64,000 nucleotides of DNA from Taeniopygia guttata (GCF_048771995.1 NC_133063.1:5716001-5780000), one strand, 5' to 3'; counted from the stretch's first letter, positions 22,617 to 36,234 are shown. Numbers and translations: made by a program. The notes: generated by a model from the sequence alone, not told the origin.

Positions 22617-23069
22617 GTGCTGTGTGCACCCCCCCAGTTCCTGCCGGAGGGACAGATCATTGCACAGGCCATTCCAGTGCCTCCTCTTTTGTGTGATGAT
22701 CTGGACCCCTCTTTTTTTTACATCGAGATGCTGGGAGAGGAGGAGCCCCTCTTATGCTGTGGCCTTAAGAGCGAGGGGCATTCCATCCAACTTCAGGGGA
22801 TGATGGACACCGGGGCAGACGTGACGATCATTCCTCCACACAAATGGCTGCCACAGTGGGAGCTGCAAAGTGTAGGCAGCACGGTTTCAGGTGTAGGGGG
22901 TCCACAATTGGCACAGCAATCCAAGAGCATAGTCCAAATTACAGGGTCGAATGGGCAATTGGCCTCTGTACGCCCATTAGTTTTGAATTCAGAGTTCACT
23001 CTCTGGAGGAGAGACGCCATGCCCCACTGGGGGGCCAAATTAGAACTGCCAGCCTCTCAGGATTTTTAG
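22617..23069 (+). pseudogene. pro: Retroviral protease region
   Basis: The frame contains the aspartic protease active site MDTGADVTII at about residues 62-71 and a downstream Gly-rich flap-like part (VSGVGGPQL). The region from 22185 to 22617 between the zinc knuckle and this frame is presumably the start of pro but shows no clear dUTPase motif. It is separated by frameshift from both gag and the reverse transcriptase. Confidence 0.75.
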
Positions 23070-25731
23070 GTGCAGCCACTGAAGAGCGCCCTACCCAAAG
23101 ACTTAATTGGCTCACAGATAAACCTGTCTGGGTAGAGCAGTGGCCGCTAAGCAAGGAAAAATTAAGAGCGCTCACTCAGATTGTGAAGGAGGAACTGGAC
23201 AAAGGCCATATAGTAGAAACCAACAGCCCGTGGAGTTCTCTGGTTTTCATTATTAAGAAGCCAGGGAAGGACAAGTGGTGCCTCCTCCACGATCTGAGAA
23301 AGATCAATAATGTCATCAAGGACATGGGGTCCCTCCAACCAGGGATGCCTTCCCCATCTATGCTCCCCCAAAATTGGAAATTGGCGGTGATAGACATAAA
23401 AGACTTGTTTCTTCCAAATTCCCCTACATCCAGCTGATGCACCATGCTTTGCCTTCTCTGTGCCCTACATCAACAGAGAGGTTCCCATGAAGTGCTACCA
23501 CTGGCGAGTTACCCATAGGGGATTAAAAAGAGTCCTACCATCTGCCAGTGGTATGTCACCAGAGTTCTGTCCCCGGTGTGTGCCAAGTGGGGAAACTGCA
23601 TCTTATACCATTATATGGACGATGACCTTGTTTGTGCCCACAGTGACAACGTGCTTGCAGAGGCACTGGAGGACACTATTGCAGCCTTGTCGGCGGCTGA
23701 ATTTGAGTTACAAAAGGAAAAAGTGCAACAACTGCTGCCTTGGAAGTATCTCAGCCTTGAGATCAGCAACAGGACCATCATGCCCCGAAGACCAATTATT
23801 AATGACAACCCCTCAACGTTATGGGACCTCCATCAGCTGTGTGGGTCTTTAAACTGGATCAAACCCTGGCTGGGGCTCACCATGGGGGACCTATCCCATC
23901 TCTTCAACTTGTTGAGGGGGAGAGAGGAGTTGGATTCCCCGAGGGCTCTGACCCAGGAGGCCAGGGCTGCTTTGGAGAAAGTCCAGTCCACATTGGCAGG
24001 CAGGCAAGCCCACTGGTGCTGCGAGGGCCTGCCTTTCTGATTCATCATTCTTGGTAAGTTGCTGCACCTCCATGGGCTGATCTTTCAATGGGACACAGAT
24101 CAACGGGATCCCCCCTTAATCACAGAGTGGGTGTTCCTTGGTCATCAGATGTCCAAGAGCATCACCAGGCCACAAGAGTTGATGGCTCAGCTGATCATGG
24201 GGGCCAGGGCTCGCCTGCGGGTGCTGGCAGGGTGTGATTTCATGTGCATTCATCTCCCTATTAAGACATCCACGGGGAGATTGTCTAAGGAAACCCTTGA
24301 GCACTTGCTTCAGACCAATAAAAGCCTACAGTTAGCCCTGGACAGCTACACAGGATAAATTCTTATTAACCACCCAAGTCATAAATTATTTGAAACACAA
24401 TTTGATTTGATTACAAAAAAAACCCAAAGTAACGAAGCACTGACGGCATTGGCCATTTTTACTGACTTATCCGGAGGGTCCCACAAGTAGGTGATGACAT
24501 GGAAGGACTCCCAGACTCAGCAGTGGGAAGCCGATGTTAAGGCTGTGGAGGGTTCTCCACAAGTTGCTGAGTTGGATGCTGTCATCAGGGCCTTCGAGAG
24601 ATTTCCAGAACCAATTAATATTGTTACAGATTCGGCTTACGTAGCAGGTGTTGTGTGCAGGGCAGAGCATGCAGTGCTCAAAGAGGTTTCTAACCCGGTG
24701 ATATTTGGCTTGCTCTCAAAATTAATTAATCTGGTTTCCCACCGAGACCAACCCTTTTATGTAATGCACGTGAGGTCACACACCGACCTTCCTGGTTTTA
24801 TTGCAGAAAGCAACCACAGGGCAGATGCTCTGGCCGCCCCTTTACAGCTAGCTGGCCAACCAAACATCGTCCACCATGCCAAGCTGAGCCATCAGCTGTT
24901 CCATCAAAATGCCCCAGGTCTGGTCCGCCAATTCCACCTACGGTGTGACCAGGCCAAAGCAATTATGGCCGCATGCCCCGACTGCCAGGAGTCCACCTTA
25001 CCAACTTTAAGTTCTGGAGCGAACCCTAGAGGACTCCGCAGTTGTGAGGTGTGGCAACCTGACATTACACATATACACAAATTCAGAAGATTCCAGCATG
25101 TACACGTTTCCGTGGACACTCTCCGGGGCAGTCTTCACCTCAGCCCACAGAGGACAAAAGGCCGCAGATGTGCAAAAACATCCTATTCACATTTGGGACC
25201 TTAGGGGTCCCCACCACCATCAAGACTGATAATGGCCCAGCCTATACTTCCAAGGCATTTGGTGAGTTTTTACAAGAATGGGGGATTAACCATCGGACGG
25301 GGATTCCACACTTCCCCACCAGCCACGCTGTGATAGAAAGGACCCATCAAACATTAAAGAAAGTCCTCCTTCACCAGTGGAGAGACATCCCAGCCTTGTC
25401 ACCGCAGCTCAGGCTCTGCAAGGCCCGTTTTACTATTAACTTTTTGAATTGCTCTTTCGATAGACCGGAACCGCCAGTCCTGCGGCATTTTAAACAGCAT
25501 CAGCAATTAAAACCTGAAGAAAGACCTCCAGTATTCATAAGGGATCCGGACTCTGGAGAGATCCAGGATCCATACCAGCTTGTCATCTGGGGACGTGGAT
25601 ACGCGTGTGTGTCCATGTCCTCAGGAGTCAGATGTATCCCCAAGAAATGGGTAAAACCTTATACCCCTGAACAGCGAGTGAGTCCAACACAGAACACCTC
25701 TCCAGACACCTTAGAAGATCCCCACAAATGA
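22844..25731 (+). pseudogene. pol: Reverse transcriptase, RNase H and integrase, frameshifted
   Basis: Reverse transcriptase begins VWVEQWPLSKEKL with SPWSSLVFIIKKPG (about 23125-23270) and has the YMDD active site (YHYMDDDLV, near 23608) in another frame. RNase H shows TDSAYV (about 24630). The integrase zinc domain HHAKLSHQLFH...CPDC (about 24870-24990) and first Asp (WQPDITH) lie in the frame ending at 25204; the rest of the core (KTDNGPAY, VIERTHQTLK) is in the frame 25168-25731. The break near 25190 is a 2-bp deletion relative to copy 1. Several further shifts occur within 23400-24500. Confidence 0.85.
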
Positions 25732-25871
25732 CGCAGTGGCGTCGAATAGGAAACGCCGCAAGGGGAGAAGAGTCCCCTAATCCTTTCTAACCTCCATCTT
25801 GTAACAGCAAGTGGCATTTTCTTTCCATCGTTGACTTATTATATGGTCTCTTTTTATTTCAGACTTACATT

Positions 25872-27214
25872 ATGTCAACCTCTGTGTTCCTGTTCCTCAT
25901 TTGGTTCCAGCATATGGCCCTCTACCAGTCCTCTCTGGACGCACGGATCGTTCCGCAACCCCAGAAAAATGTGTGGGTAACCCTGGCCCATGCCCTCCAA
26001 CAAGGTCATCCGCAGCAGAAAATCCGATGTCCACCTGCCTGGTGGGGACTCCATCTAAGTTACAGGAGTATCCCACCTCTCTGCACACCATCCAAACTCA
26101 AATTAACAATGAGAACTCTCCAAACAAGTGGATGGAGATATTCAGGTATTGGGGGCTTGTTAGCACCACTAAGACACCCATTGTGAACCCCCGGTGCTCT
26201 GGCGGAAATGCGTCTACGATCTACCCTATGCCGACACTGAGCCCCAAGAATCTGAGTTATTGGGCTCCACGAAAGCCACCTACTGTGTCTACTCTGACTA
26301 TGAGCCCAGTTCTCGCCACAACTTGTATGAGGATGTTAAGCAACATAAGCTTGAATTTCAGACAAACCAATGGTGCCAGTATGTCACCAAAGTGGGTGCT
26401 CCCTCAACTGATGACTCATACAACAGGAAGTTGGAACGAGGACGGGTTTTGATTTGTGGAGATCGGGCATATCCAGGAATCCCCTCTTGCCTTCTCGGAG
26501 GTCCATGCACTCTGGGGCGTCTTTCCCTTGCTTTCCCAAATTCTAATTCAGCAATCAAAAAATAGAACCAAATTTACCAAACGGAGTGCAAATCAATTTG
26601 ATGAACATTGCAATGCCAAAATCTACCATTGGGCAGAATCAAAAAGGGTTGCCATCTGTGTGTTCCTGCCATGGGTGGTGGCAGCCAAAGCACTAAGTGA
26701 ATTGGGCAATCTAGAGTTTTGGGTGACGAAGCAGGTGAATTTGACCTCGACGGCCTTAAGTAATCTCCTCGAAGACAAGGAAATAACCAGGAAAGCTACG
26801 CTACAAAATCGGGCAGCTATTGATTTTCTGCTACTGGCACATGGGCATGGGTGTCAGGAGTTTGAGGGGTTATGCTGCTTTGACTTGTCATCAAAGAGCC
26901 AGAGCATCCATGCATCCATCTGAGAGATGAAGAGCCTTATTGACAGTGTGAAACAAGAAAACGAGGACTGGTTTAAAAAAAAAAAAGACATGTTTAAAAA
27001 CTGGAATCTTTCCAGATGGGTAGTATCCATCATAAAAGACATTGCATATCTCATTGTTGTTATTTTCCTAGTTTCGTTGGCATTTGGGATTCTAAAGCGC
27101 ATCATTTCCACCCCCACCACCAAGTCCACGGCTTCAAAAATTGTAGTCGCCGCTGCTGTCACTACTGAAAACAAATGGTGGGAAGGCGACCAACAAGCAG
27201 TCACTGAAGTTTAA
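25872..27214 (+). pseudogene. env: Alpharetrovirus-like env, copy 2, disrupted
   Basis: The signal peptide frame starts at 25872, the surface subunit continues in other frames (around 25980-26565), and the transmembrane subunit is in 26456-26923 with [18 protein letters not shown] and the CX6CC pair. TGA at 26921-26923, shared with copy 1, separates this from the membrane anchor frame (26927-27214). A run of A at about 26975 adds lysine codons absent in copy 1. The pairing of class II pol with an avian-leukosis-type Env suggests an ancestral recombinant. Confidence 0.85.
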
Positions 27215-27274
27215 TACCCACGACATCATCTTTCCCCAAAGTTCCATCAAATGTATAAAATAAAAGGAGGGAGA

Positions 27275-27955
27275 TGTGGTGGTGTGTGTTTTGTGGGATA
27301 TTGCAGCGTTTTACTCTATGAGTTAGAAGCCGACCCTGGGTCTCCGGTGAGATCACCAGGTGGTGGTGTGTGCAGCCGTGAGGGTGACGCTGGCACAAAA
27401 GTGTCACGAAGATTCGAGACAGAGGGACAAAGGAGAGGACACTTGTATGTGGTTCAAGGAGACTTTATTCCATGAACCGGGTGAGGGACAAGTGCCAAAG
27501 AAAATGGGATCCGGCTAGAACTTATAAAGGGTGTGGGTATGAAGGGGTGTCACCATGTGATATCCAATGGAAACAGATTACATTAGAATTACATCATAGG
27601 TCATAACCAATGGGGAAAAGCTGGGGAGGGGAGAAGCCTCAGGGGACCAACTGACGGCAATAATAGGGATAATTGACAAAGAACTTTTGAGAACAAAATG
27701 GGGGTGGTTACATGGACTGACAGGAGGTGGGCAGCACAACTTGGATTGGCTCGTCTACTTTGGGGTAAAAGGGGAGGAACAGGGAGATTGACAGTCAAGT
27801 GGTGGGAAAACTTAGGGGTAAACAACCTGGGAGAAACCACTGTGAAGGAAAGAAATAGGGGGTACAAGGAACATACCAAACAAAACTTTCTAACAATAAA
27901 TTTCTAACTCATACAGTAAAACGCTGCAAAATCCCACAAAACACACACCACCACA
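27275..27955. repeat. LTR of ERV copy 2 with long terminal inverted repeats
   Basis: 681 bp, TG...CA, preceded by the polypurine tract AAAAGGAGGGAGA. The two ends are inverted copies over 54 bases. The minus strand shows ATTGG boxes at about 27607 and 27565, TTTATAA at about 27525 and AATAAAG at about 27470, in the order of a standard U3-R-U5. Thus the interior reads opposite to the provirus, as in copy 1. Confidence 0.82.
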
Positions 27956-28250
27956 GTCCAGCTGGAAGAAGTCTCCTGGTTTTTGCTCAGAAGCATTAGT
28001 GGCCAAAGAGCACTGATGTGGTTCCTCACATCCCACTCCCTTCTCACTGCTCAACTTCTCCAGGTGGGATTAGTGTGTTCTTGGAGTTACTCTTAGATGC
28101 CTTGAGCAGTAGCTTATGGACTAGGAGGGCTTTTTGTGTTGCTTTGTAGCAGAGGAGAGCTTTGCAGGCTTTTTTTGGCCTGAGCTGTAGGGAAGATCTG
28201 GTTCTCTGCACTCTGTGAGTTCACAAACCAGCCCAGGGTGGCTGCTATTG

Positions 28251-28289
28251 TGATGTCAGGGGCCGCATCCCAGCGTTGCCAAGGCAAAG
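28251..28289 (+). promoter_or_regulatory. CRE-like and X-box-like pair upstream of kinase gene B
   Basis: TGATGTCA at 28251-28258 and GTTGCCAAGGCAAAG at 28275-28289 are identical in sequence and spacing to unit A. Confidence 0.45.
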
Positions 28290-28457
28290 TTGCTGTGCCC
28301 AGGCCCGGCAGGGCTCAGTGAGCAGAGCAGCTCTGTGGCACGCTCACTGCAGGTGGAACCTGCTGATCACCGAGGTCTCTGCCAGCAGGACTCGCAGGAT
28401 TTTTGGTTTTTCCTCAAGGTGTTGTCTGGTGCAGACTTGGGCAGCGCTGCTCAGGCC

Positions 28458-29617
28458 ATGGAGAGAGTGTGTGCTGCAGTTTGCACGGCTTTCTCCGTGG
28501 CCTATTCTGGGTACTTTTTCACCCAGCTGGCACGTAAGTGGACGGTTTTGTGCAGTGTGGCATATGGACACCAAAATGCCACCAAGAGGCCTTGAGTTGG
28601 GTAAAGCTGCTGTCAGCAGCTGCAGCTAAGAAGGGGGTGTCTCTAGCCAGAGGGGCCTGGGCAGCATTTGTAATGTAGCCTGCAGGGGCTCCCCTCCTCC
28701 CGTGCCATAGCCTGTGCCCATGGGGTCTGGAATCTCCTCTGTTTGCTGGCTCAGGCCAGAAAACTTCCAAGATAGGAGGACTGGGAGAGCTTGGCAGGAG
28801 TCCTTGGAAAAGCTGTGCACTGCTCTCCAGCACTGAGGGAAAGTCCTTCAGTTCAAGTCTTCTTGTCTGCATTCCCTCATCCCAGCATGTGCCTCTGGAA
28901 CTTGACACTTCCGGAGTGCTAAAAGAGCCATTCCTTCTGGGATGAAATCACAGGATCAGCTTGGAAAAGGCCTCTGAGATGGACATTTCAGAGCAGTTCT
29001 TGTATGCTCCTGAACCCAGGAGCTGTTCCTGCACTGTGTCACCACAGAACTGCCACCATGGCTAAAGGGGACTTGGGGGAAGCTTTTTTGGGGAAGGGTT
29101 TTCAGTAAGCTCATGGCAATTGCTGCATGCAATCTCTTCAGAAAACTAAAGTCCAGGGAAGAGAGGAGCTGTAGCTCCTGCTGGGTGGGGTGGGGCAGAA
29201 GCTGGAATGCCTGTTGCAGAACCACTGGAACTTTCTCAGTCTCGAGTTTCTATGGGTTGAGAGGCCAAAGAGGACAAAGGGTAGACACGAGGCAGTAGTT
29301 TGTGCTGTTGCCTTGCTGTGTGACACAAGGGTTGTTGCTGGAGTGATGGAGTGAAAGCAGAATGCTCTGTCTTTGGTTGCTGACTATTTGGTGGGCTTGC
29401 CCAGCACAGGCAGTTTCCTTACAGCATCTGCTTCTTTTTGCCTTTTGTCTTGCAGGTCACATCACCCGTGTCTGGAGAGAATCCGCTCCTTGGGTGAGTG
29501 GGAAAGGAACCTTTGGTGTGGGTAGCATTTGACAATTGTGGAGCAAGCTGTGAGCTGGGCCTGGTGCAGTCCAGTGCTAGCCTTGTGGGATGAATGAAAG
29601 AACAGTCCAGGCTCTTT

Positions 29618-29701
<84 letters not shown>

Positions 29702-32700
29702 TTTGCAGGAGGAGTTGGATCCTGAGCTGTTTTCTCCAGCTCATTTTCAGAGCATTTAAGCAGCTGAAAGTGGGGTTGTTTGGTGCTTGAAGCCATGATG
29801 GAAGTTCTCCTGTACAAGAGAGTGCAGTCCCATCTAACTGGCCCATTTGACTTGAGTTTGAACAATTAGAATGCCATTTCTCTGCAGATGATTTCTCCTT
29901 AGTGCATCTGGCTCCAGAGCTGAATGGAGAGGTTACCTGTCCCTGACACTGCTGTCTATCTGCAGAGCCCAAAACAGACCTCTGAGCCTCCTCTGGATGC
30001 ATGTCTTCCTGAAGAAGAAGCCAAAGGGGAGGAAGATTCCCACCAAAGTGCACCTGCTGCTACTGCAGGGCCTGAGCATCCAGCATCAGTAAGTGGCAGC
30101 TCTGGCTAGTCCTGTGGCTTGAGCAAAGCAGAGCTGCAAGTTTCTGAGCAGACAGCACCTGCCCTGCCTGGCTGAAGATGCTGAGGACTGGAATCTTTCC
30201 AGCTCTCCCAGAGCACTTCCCCCAGCCTGTGAGGCCTGGAGAAGGGGTGTGGTACTTGGACATTTAGGCATCACTTTCCTACTGTTCTGACAGGGGCTGG
30301 GAATTTGTCTCAGCAAGCGACAAGATGTAGCAATAGGATGTCTTTGGATGCTCCTGGGGTACAAGTGAGGCCCTTTGTGCCCAGGGGCTATGCAGGGTCC
30401 TTGTCCCCAGTGAAGAGAGCAGTGCAAAGGTGCAGTTCACAGCCTTGCAGGATATGAGGAGACACTGTCCCCAGGAGGGACGTGGCCCTCCCCACAGAAC
30501 AGCCAAAGTCAGGAGCTAAAGGAACAGCTGAGATGCAGCGAGGCCTGTAGCTGAAGAGACGTAAGGCTCTGAATGACAGGTTCTTTCCTGACCCTCCTGC
30601 TGCTTTCTGTGCACAGAGCAAAAGGGCAGCGCCAGCACCTGCTCCGGCTGCCTCTGCACCCGAGGAAGAGGCTGAAGAGGAGGAAGGTGCCAATGAACCT
30701 GCCCCTTCTGTCAGCCCACAGCCTGAGCAGCCAGCATCAGTAAGTGCCTGTTTGGGTTAGCAGTGTCTTTGGTGACATTTTGTCCCTCATGTAAAAGCAG
30801 GGTTTGGGTTCAGGGCCGTGAGCTGGAGAAGTGGGCTGCAAAAGCTGAGAGGTGAAGAGCCCTGGATGTGGCCAGCAGCATCTTCCTCAGGGCTTGCATT
30901 TGAAATGAGATCGGAGGGGCATCTCTGCCAGGCACATTTGTGACCCAAATTAATTTCTTGTCCCAGAGCTCCAGCTCCTCTGTTGTGGCACCTGCAGGAG
31001 CTGCAGCTGAAGAAGCCTCCAGTGCCCAAGCTGGAAACTCAAGCAGGAGCAGCTCGTGCACCTGGAGCACGACTAGTTCCTCTGGCAGCAGGGAGCTGCT
31101 GGGAGAGAGGACAGAGGACAAGTGCCTGGCCATGCTGAGTACGTCCTTTGTGACCCTTGTGTGCCGCAGCAGTGCCTGGTGTGTGCGTGCGTGTGTCAGC
31201 AAGAGCTGTCCCAGCTCCTGTTCCTCCTCAGCTGAGTGCCAGCTCCTGAGGCCTCCCCACAGGAGCTGTTGCTGTGCTCTGAGGTGGGGAGGGATCTCTG
31301 GGCTGCTGCTCCTGCCTCGGAGGGCAGCTGGGCCTGGTTTGGCCTTTCCTGAGCTTCCCTCTAGGCAAAAGGCAGAGCAGAGATTGTTTCTGGCTGAGCA
31401 GGAGGCTGTGACCGAGCAAATGAGGAGGCCTCCAGGAGCTCCTGTGGGGCCCAGCTCCTGTGGGGCAAGGCCAAAGTCATCTTCAGAGCTCAGCCTGTCC
31501 TAAAAGCTGAGGGACCTCATTCCTAAGGCCCATCACAGTAGGGTAGAACATCAGCTGCTGCTCTTGAGCGGCAGAAGGGCCTTGTTTAGGCAAAGTCCTG
31601 CTTCAAGCTGGAGTTCTTAGCTTTGCTGGAGGCACTTTGCAATATTCTTCCTGTTCTGGAAAGGGCAGCTGTTGATAAAAATGGATTCCAGAACCCAAGA
31701 TGTCTTGCATGTTTGCAAGGATTAAATCTTTTGTTGACTGTCCCAGAGTCTTCATTGCCCGAACAGAAAGGTTGTGTTTGTCCTGCTGCCCTTAATGTCT
31801 GTAGGCAACAATCACTTCTCTTGCTTACACTTTTCTGTGCCCTGTCTCTTCTGGCTGTTTCTTGATGTGCTTAGATTTTAGTTTAGACTTCTAGTTTTGG
31901 ACAGGCCATCTGTGCTGCAGGGCTGCTTGTCCTGCTGCTGTTGTTTTTAAGGTGGTGGTGGTGTGGTGGTGTTGTTGTTTCCTGAGGGAGTGAGTTGAAA
32001 GGGCACAGTGTCCCAGAGAGTGGGGCTGCCTTTCTGATCTGCTGCAGGGTGGGATCTCTTTTGAAGGGAGCATCTTTCCTTGGGATTTTTACAGAGATGC
32101 TGGTGAGTGAGGGAGATCCTGAGGCTAAATACACAGAACTGGAAACAATTGGCAGAGGGTGAGTGCAGCCACAGTTCCTTCCATTTACTGTTTGTCCCTG
32201 GACTGTTTTCCTCTTGTACTGTGGATTCCTGCACTTGCAGGGACTAAAGGACTTCTTCTTTCTCTGCGGCCGTTTTGTTTCTAGGGGTTTTGGCACGGTG
32301 TGCATGGCAGTGGAGACTGCCACAGGAGAAGAGGTAAGCGTCAAGCAGCGCCACAGCTTCTGCAGAACTGTTTTAGGACAGCATTTGATCTGTCATGTCT
32401 GGAAGAGTTTGCTTTGTTGCTGTGAAATGGAGAATGCCAGTGGAATGATCAAGCCCCCTAGAGGTTGTCCAGCAGTTTTGCTCCATGTTTTCTGGCAGAA
32501 ATTGACTTTCTGCTTGCAAGAGGAGTGTGAATGAAAATGGGGATGATAAAGTAAAGCCATGGGGGAAGTCTGTGGGAACGGTGAGTGTTGTTAGAGCTTT
32601 GAGGTGGACAGCATAGACCATGTTTCTGCCAGGTTTCCAAGGCAAAGGCTATCTGGCTTTTTGTCCTGGCAGGTGCCCAAGCAAGCGGTCTGATGTCCAG

Positions 32701-35700
32701 CCACAAGGCAGCTTGGCCCAGCCCAGCTCTGTCACCCCATCATCACTGTCTCCGTGTTCCCCTGGTGGTTCTGTGCCACCAACTTTGGTTCATGTTTTCC
32801 ATGTTGTTTTAGGTGGCCATAAAGAAAATTAGTCTCCTGGAAGAGAGCAACAGCGAGGTGTGCCTGAATGAAATCCAGATCATGCGTGGCAATAAGAATG
32901 CCAATCTTGTGACCTTTGTAGACAGGTGAGTGGTTCTGCTGTTCTGCCATGAAAGGTCATTCACATCCTGCAAGCCAGAAGTTCAACCACTCCTTTGGTG
33001 GCTGGCAGAGGATGGAGCTGTTAATTCCTGCTTCTGGGCTGATCTACAGCGTCCTGGGAGGAGATTGCATTGGGGCTGCGTTCATTTTTGCTGGCATACC
33101 TAGTTTGAAGTGTGCTTTCAAAGACCGGCCTTGGCCCTGTCTCACTGAGCCAACAGCCTCAAAGTTCCTGTCCTCTCTCCACATGGTTTCATTTGTTTTG
33201 GCATTTGATTTTTTCCCACGGGTCTCCAGTGCTGACAAAGCGCTGTAGATTGTATTTCCCTTGGCGTGTTGCATTGGTGTGGATACCAAGCAGCCTTTAG
33301 ACTGCATAGAGTTCAAGCCCTGTAGAGCATTGTGAATGACTATTCCGCCTGTCTTCCTCTGAGAGAGACACAGGAGCAAGAATCCATCAGGTCATGTAAG
33401 TGCACACCTTCATCTCCAGGCTGTTGTTTCCTCCTTTCAGCTACCTGGTGGATGAGGAACTCTGGCTGGTGATGGAATACATGGATGGAGGTTCTTTATA
33501 CGATGTCATCAGGGAGACTCATATGGCAGAAGGAGAGATAGCAGCTGTCTCTCGGGAGGTAAGGGATGGCGCTTGTGCTTCCCATGGCCTGGTCGGGACG
33601 GACCTTCCAAATGGGTGATAAGGAGAGGAGAGATTTCCCCTTCCAAGCTTCCTTTCTGCCTTTCTCTTATGCCTGGCAGTAGCAAGAGCAGATGAAGTGC
33701 CTGCCAATGTGCCTGCCCTTCTTCTAGTGTGTTTGTGTTTGCCTCTCTAAAGCCTTGCCGGGAGCCTGTGTGTGCTGCATTCCTTCCCCACAAGAGCAAA
33801 GTGGCTGGTGGCACCATGTTGAGCAAGTGGCAAAGACAAAGAGATCCTCACAGGACTCTCACAGAGCTCAGCCTCAAAGGAGAGCCTTGCACCCCAAGTG
33901 GTGTTTGCAAAAGCAGACACTGTTGTCTGGCTGCAGAGAGTACAGGCACTGCAGCAGTGCACCTTGAGTCTGTGTTTGCAGGGCACTGGCCAGAGCAACA
34001 ATTGCCCTTTCCCTTTCAAAAGCAAACAGCCACGCCCTTAGAAAAGCTCTGCTGTCCTCGTGTTGGAGCAGCCAGCTCTGCTGCCTTTGCCAGCAGCCTG
34101 GCCTGCCGTGGCTCCGCATCCCCCAGGAAGTCAGTCTTGCAGGTGTGCCACTGCCCTGCTTGTGGGACGCAATCCACTCAGGCTCGTGTTTCTTTTTCCT
34201 CTCTCAGTGCCTGCAAGGCCTGGATTTCCTTCACTCCAAGCAAGTGATCCACCGAGACGTAAAAAGCCACAACATTCTCCTGGGCTTGGACGGCTCTGTC
34301 AAGTTGGGTGGGTGTTGCTGGCCAGGCTCAGCCGTGGCGGGCTGCGGTGTGGGGCTGCCTTTGGGTGCTGCCGCTTCCCTGGTGCCTGTGGCAGTGCAGG
34401 CTGCCCTGCTGCGAGCGCAGAGCACAGCCACAAGGTGCAGGGAGCTGTAGCTGGGCAGAAGGGGTCAGCAGTGCCTTTGGCTTGTGTGTGTCCCTTCCCC
34501 AGCAAGGCAGCAGCAGTCTAATAGCTTCAGGGGACTAAAAGCCACTGCCTGAAGTCGGGGGCTTTTGCAAAGTGGCCAATTGCGTATTTCCTCAGCTGCA
34601 GGCCCGAGGAATGGCAGCATGCCCCTGGTACAGCTGGATTCCACACTGCCTTCTTAGACATTGATTCAGTGGGGAATTCTTTTCTTTGCTCTTCTTTTTC
34701 AAGCTGGCTTGATGTGAGTGTTTTTTCTCCTCAGCTGATTTTGGCCTTTCTGCTCAGCTCACCGCTGAGCAGAGCAAACGAAGATCACTTGTTGGGACTA
34801 CTCACTGGATGGCCCCAGAAATTTTCACAAAGAAGCCCTACGGCCCCAAAGTGGACATCTGGTCCTTTGGAATTGTGGGGATCGAGATGGTGGAAGGAGC
34901 ACCTCCTTACCTGATGAACAGCTCTCGCACGGTACGCTGCAACTCCCCTCAGATGCTCCTGTCACTCTGACTAAATCTACTCCCATTCTGCTGCCTGGGA
35001 ATCTTGCTAACACCTGACAATGATAGGTGCCAGGCTGCATAGTCTCTTATGCTTCTTGCCCAGATTATCCCCTTGGCATTTCATCATGAATAGCACAAGA
35101 AAATCACTATGCCTTTTCCTTGATGGAAGCTTTGCCTAAGAGAGCAGTGAGCAGCTTTACCTAAGGGAGCAGTGAGCTGCATTTTATGGGTGGAATCCTT
35201 GGAAATAGTAAAGTTAGATTAAAGTCTGTCTTCCACCTCGCCTGTAGAGCTGGTGTCAGTGCTGAGAGAAGCAAAGTGTGCTGCTGCTGATGGAGTTGCT
35301 CCTAATTCCATCAGCCAATGAAATCAGGGATCAAGGCAAGAGCCTTTGCATGTTGGACTGGCTACGGCTGCCTCTGGCTTTGGGTTCTTTTAGTAGGGGT
35401 AGGAAAGGTATCTCCCTCCCTCTGGCAGGGAGTAAAGAGCCACTGGGGAGTGGAGCTTGTCCAGTGGGGTCTGTGTGAGCAGTTTGGGGTGTGGAGGAGA
35501 CAGGTGGAGCGTGGCATTTCCTTCTTCTCCAGGTTCAGCAGCTGATAATCACCGGGGGCACCCCGAAGCTGCAGAAGCCCAGGCAACAGTCGGCTTGGCT
35601 GCGAGACTTTCTGCGCTGCTGCCTGGAGACGGACGAGGACAGGCGCTGGTCTGCCCAGGAACTTCTGCAGGTAAAAGGCAAAGCGGCTGCCGGGTGCGCC

Positions 35701-36147
35701 GGCCGCCCGCTGCCAGGGGCTCCTCGTCTGCTCAAGTCCAAGGCGGCAGATGGGCCCTGCTCCTGAGAACTCCAGTCTGGGGGCTTTTCAAAGGAAAACA
35801 GAGGAGAATCCTGGCCTGGCATGGGTTGGAAGGAGCCTTTCCAGGTTGCCTAGACCAAATCTCCTTCAGCTGAAGCCATCTGGGTTAATGGATTTGTGGG
35901 ATTGGGAGCCATGTTTGGCTCATGTAGCATGGTCCTGGATGTGGAGACAGAGGTGCACGGAATGCCCTCCTTTGTGTATTTTTCTGCTTGCCAGAGAAAG
36001 CCAGTTTCAGCCTGTGAGGTCAGTAGATATTAATTTCTTCTTTTTCTCTTTGGGCAGCATCCTTTTGTAACCTCAGCCAAGCCGACCTCCAGCCTGACGC
36101 CTCTGATCATGGCAACACAGCAGTTTATGGCCGACAGGAGATACTAG
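28458..36147 (+). CDS. PAK3-like serine/threonine kinase B, 13 coding exons, 466 aa
   Basis: Coding exons: 28458-28533, 29456-29493, 29966-30088, 30617-30739, 30967-31138, 32095-32158, 32285-32333, 32813-32925, 33441-33558, 34208-34307, 34735-34931, 35533-35670, 36058-36147. Every exon has the length of its unit A counterpart and the frame is intact. Kinase motifs are complete: [20 protein letters not shown]. Compared with A, the activation segment reads SKRRSLVGT with Ser at the phosphorylation position, and the following loop has FTKKPYGPK. The exon 11 end is [12 protein letters not shown]. Substitutions cluster in the substrate-facing segment and in the N-terminal exons. No CRIB motif is present. 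Confidence 0.9.
29619..29699 (+). repeat. (CAG)27 microsatellite in intron 2, unit B
   Basis: 27 uninterrupted CAG triplets, the longest of the three copies, in the same intronic position. Confidence 0.95.
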
Positions 36148-36234
36148 CCCTGCAGGAGGCCATTGGTGTTTTTTGTAGTTTCTAGTTTCTAGCTGATAGC
36201 TCATAGTTTCTAGTTTGTTTAGATTGATAGTGTA

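Larger units (their letters stand above)
20452..27955 (+). mobile_element. Class II ERV copy 2, 5'-truncated, gag-pro-pol-env-LTR
   Basis: A 7.5-kb provirus lacking the 5' LTR, primer site and leader; host sequence meets it four bases before a gag-like ATG (20456). Compared with the empty site in unit C (51375-51388), 14 host bases are missing at the junction and no target duplication is seen, so truncation and a small host deletion occurred together or after insertion. Gag, protease, reverse transcriptase, RNase H, integrase and Env can be recognised in order, all frameshifted. It is not capable of autonomous movement. Confidence 0.92.
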
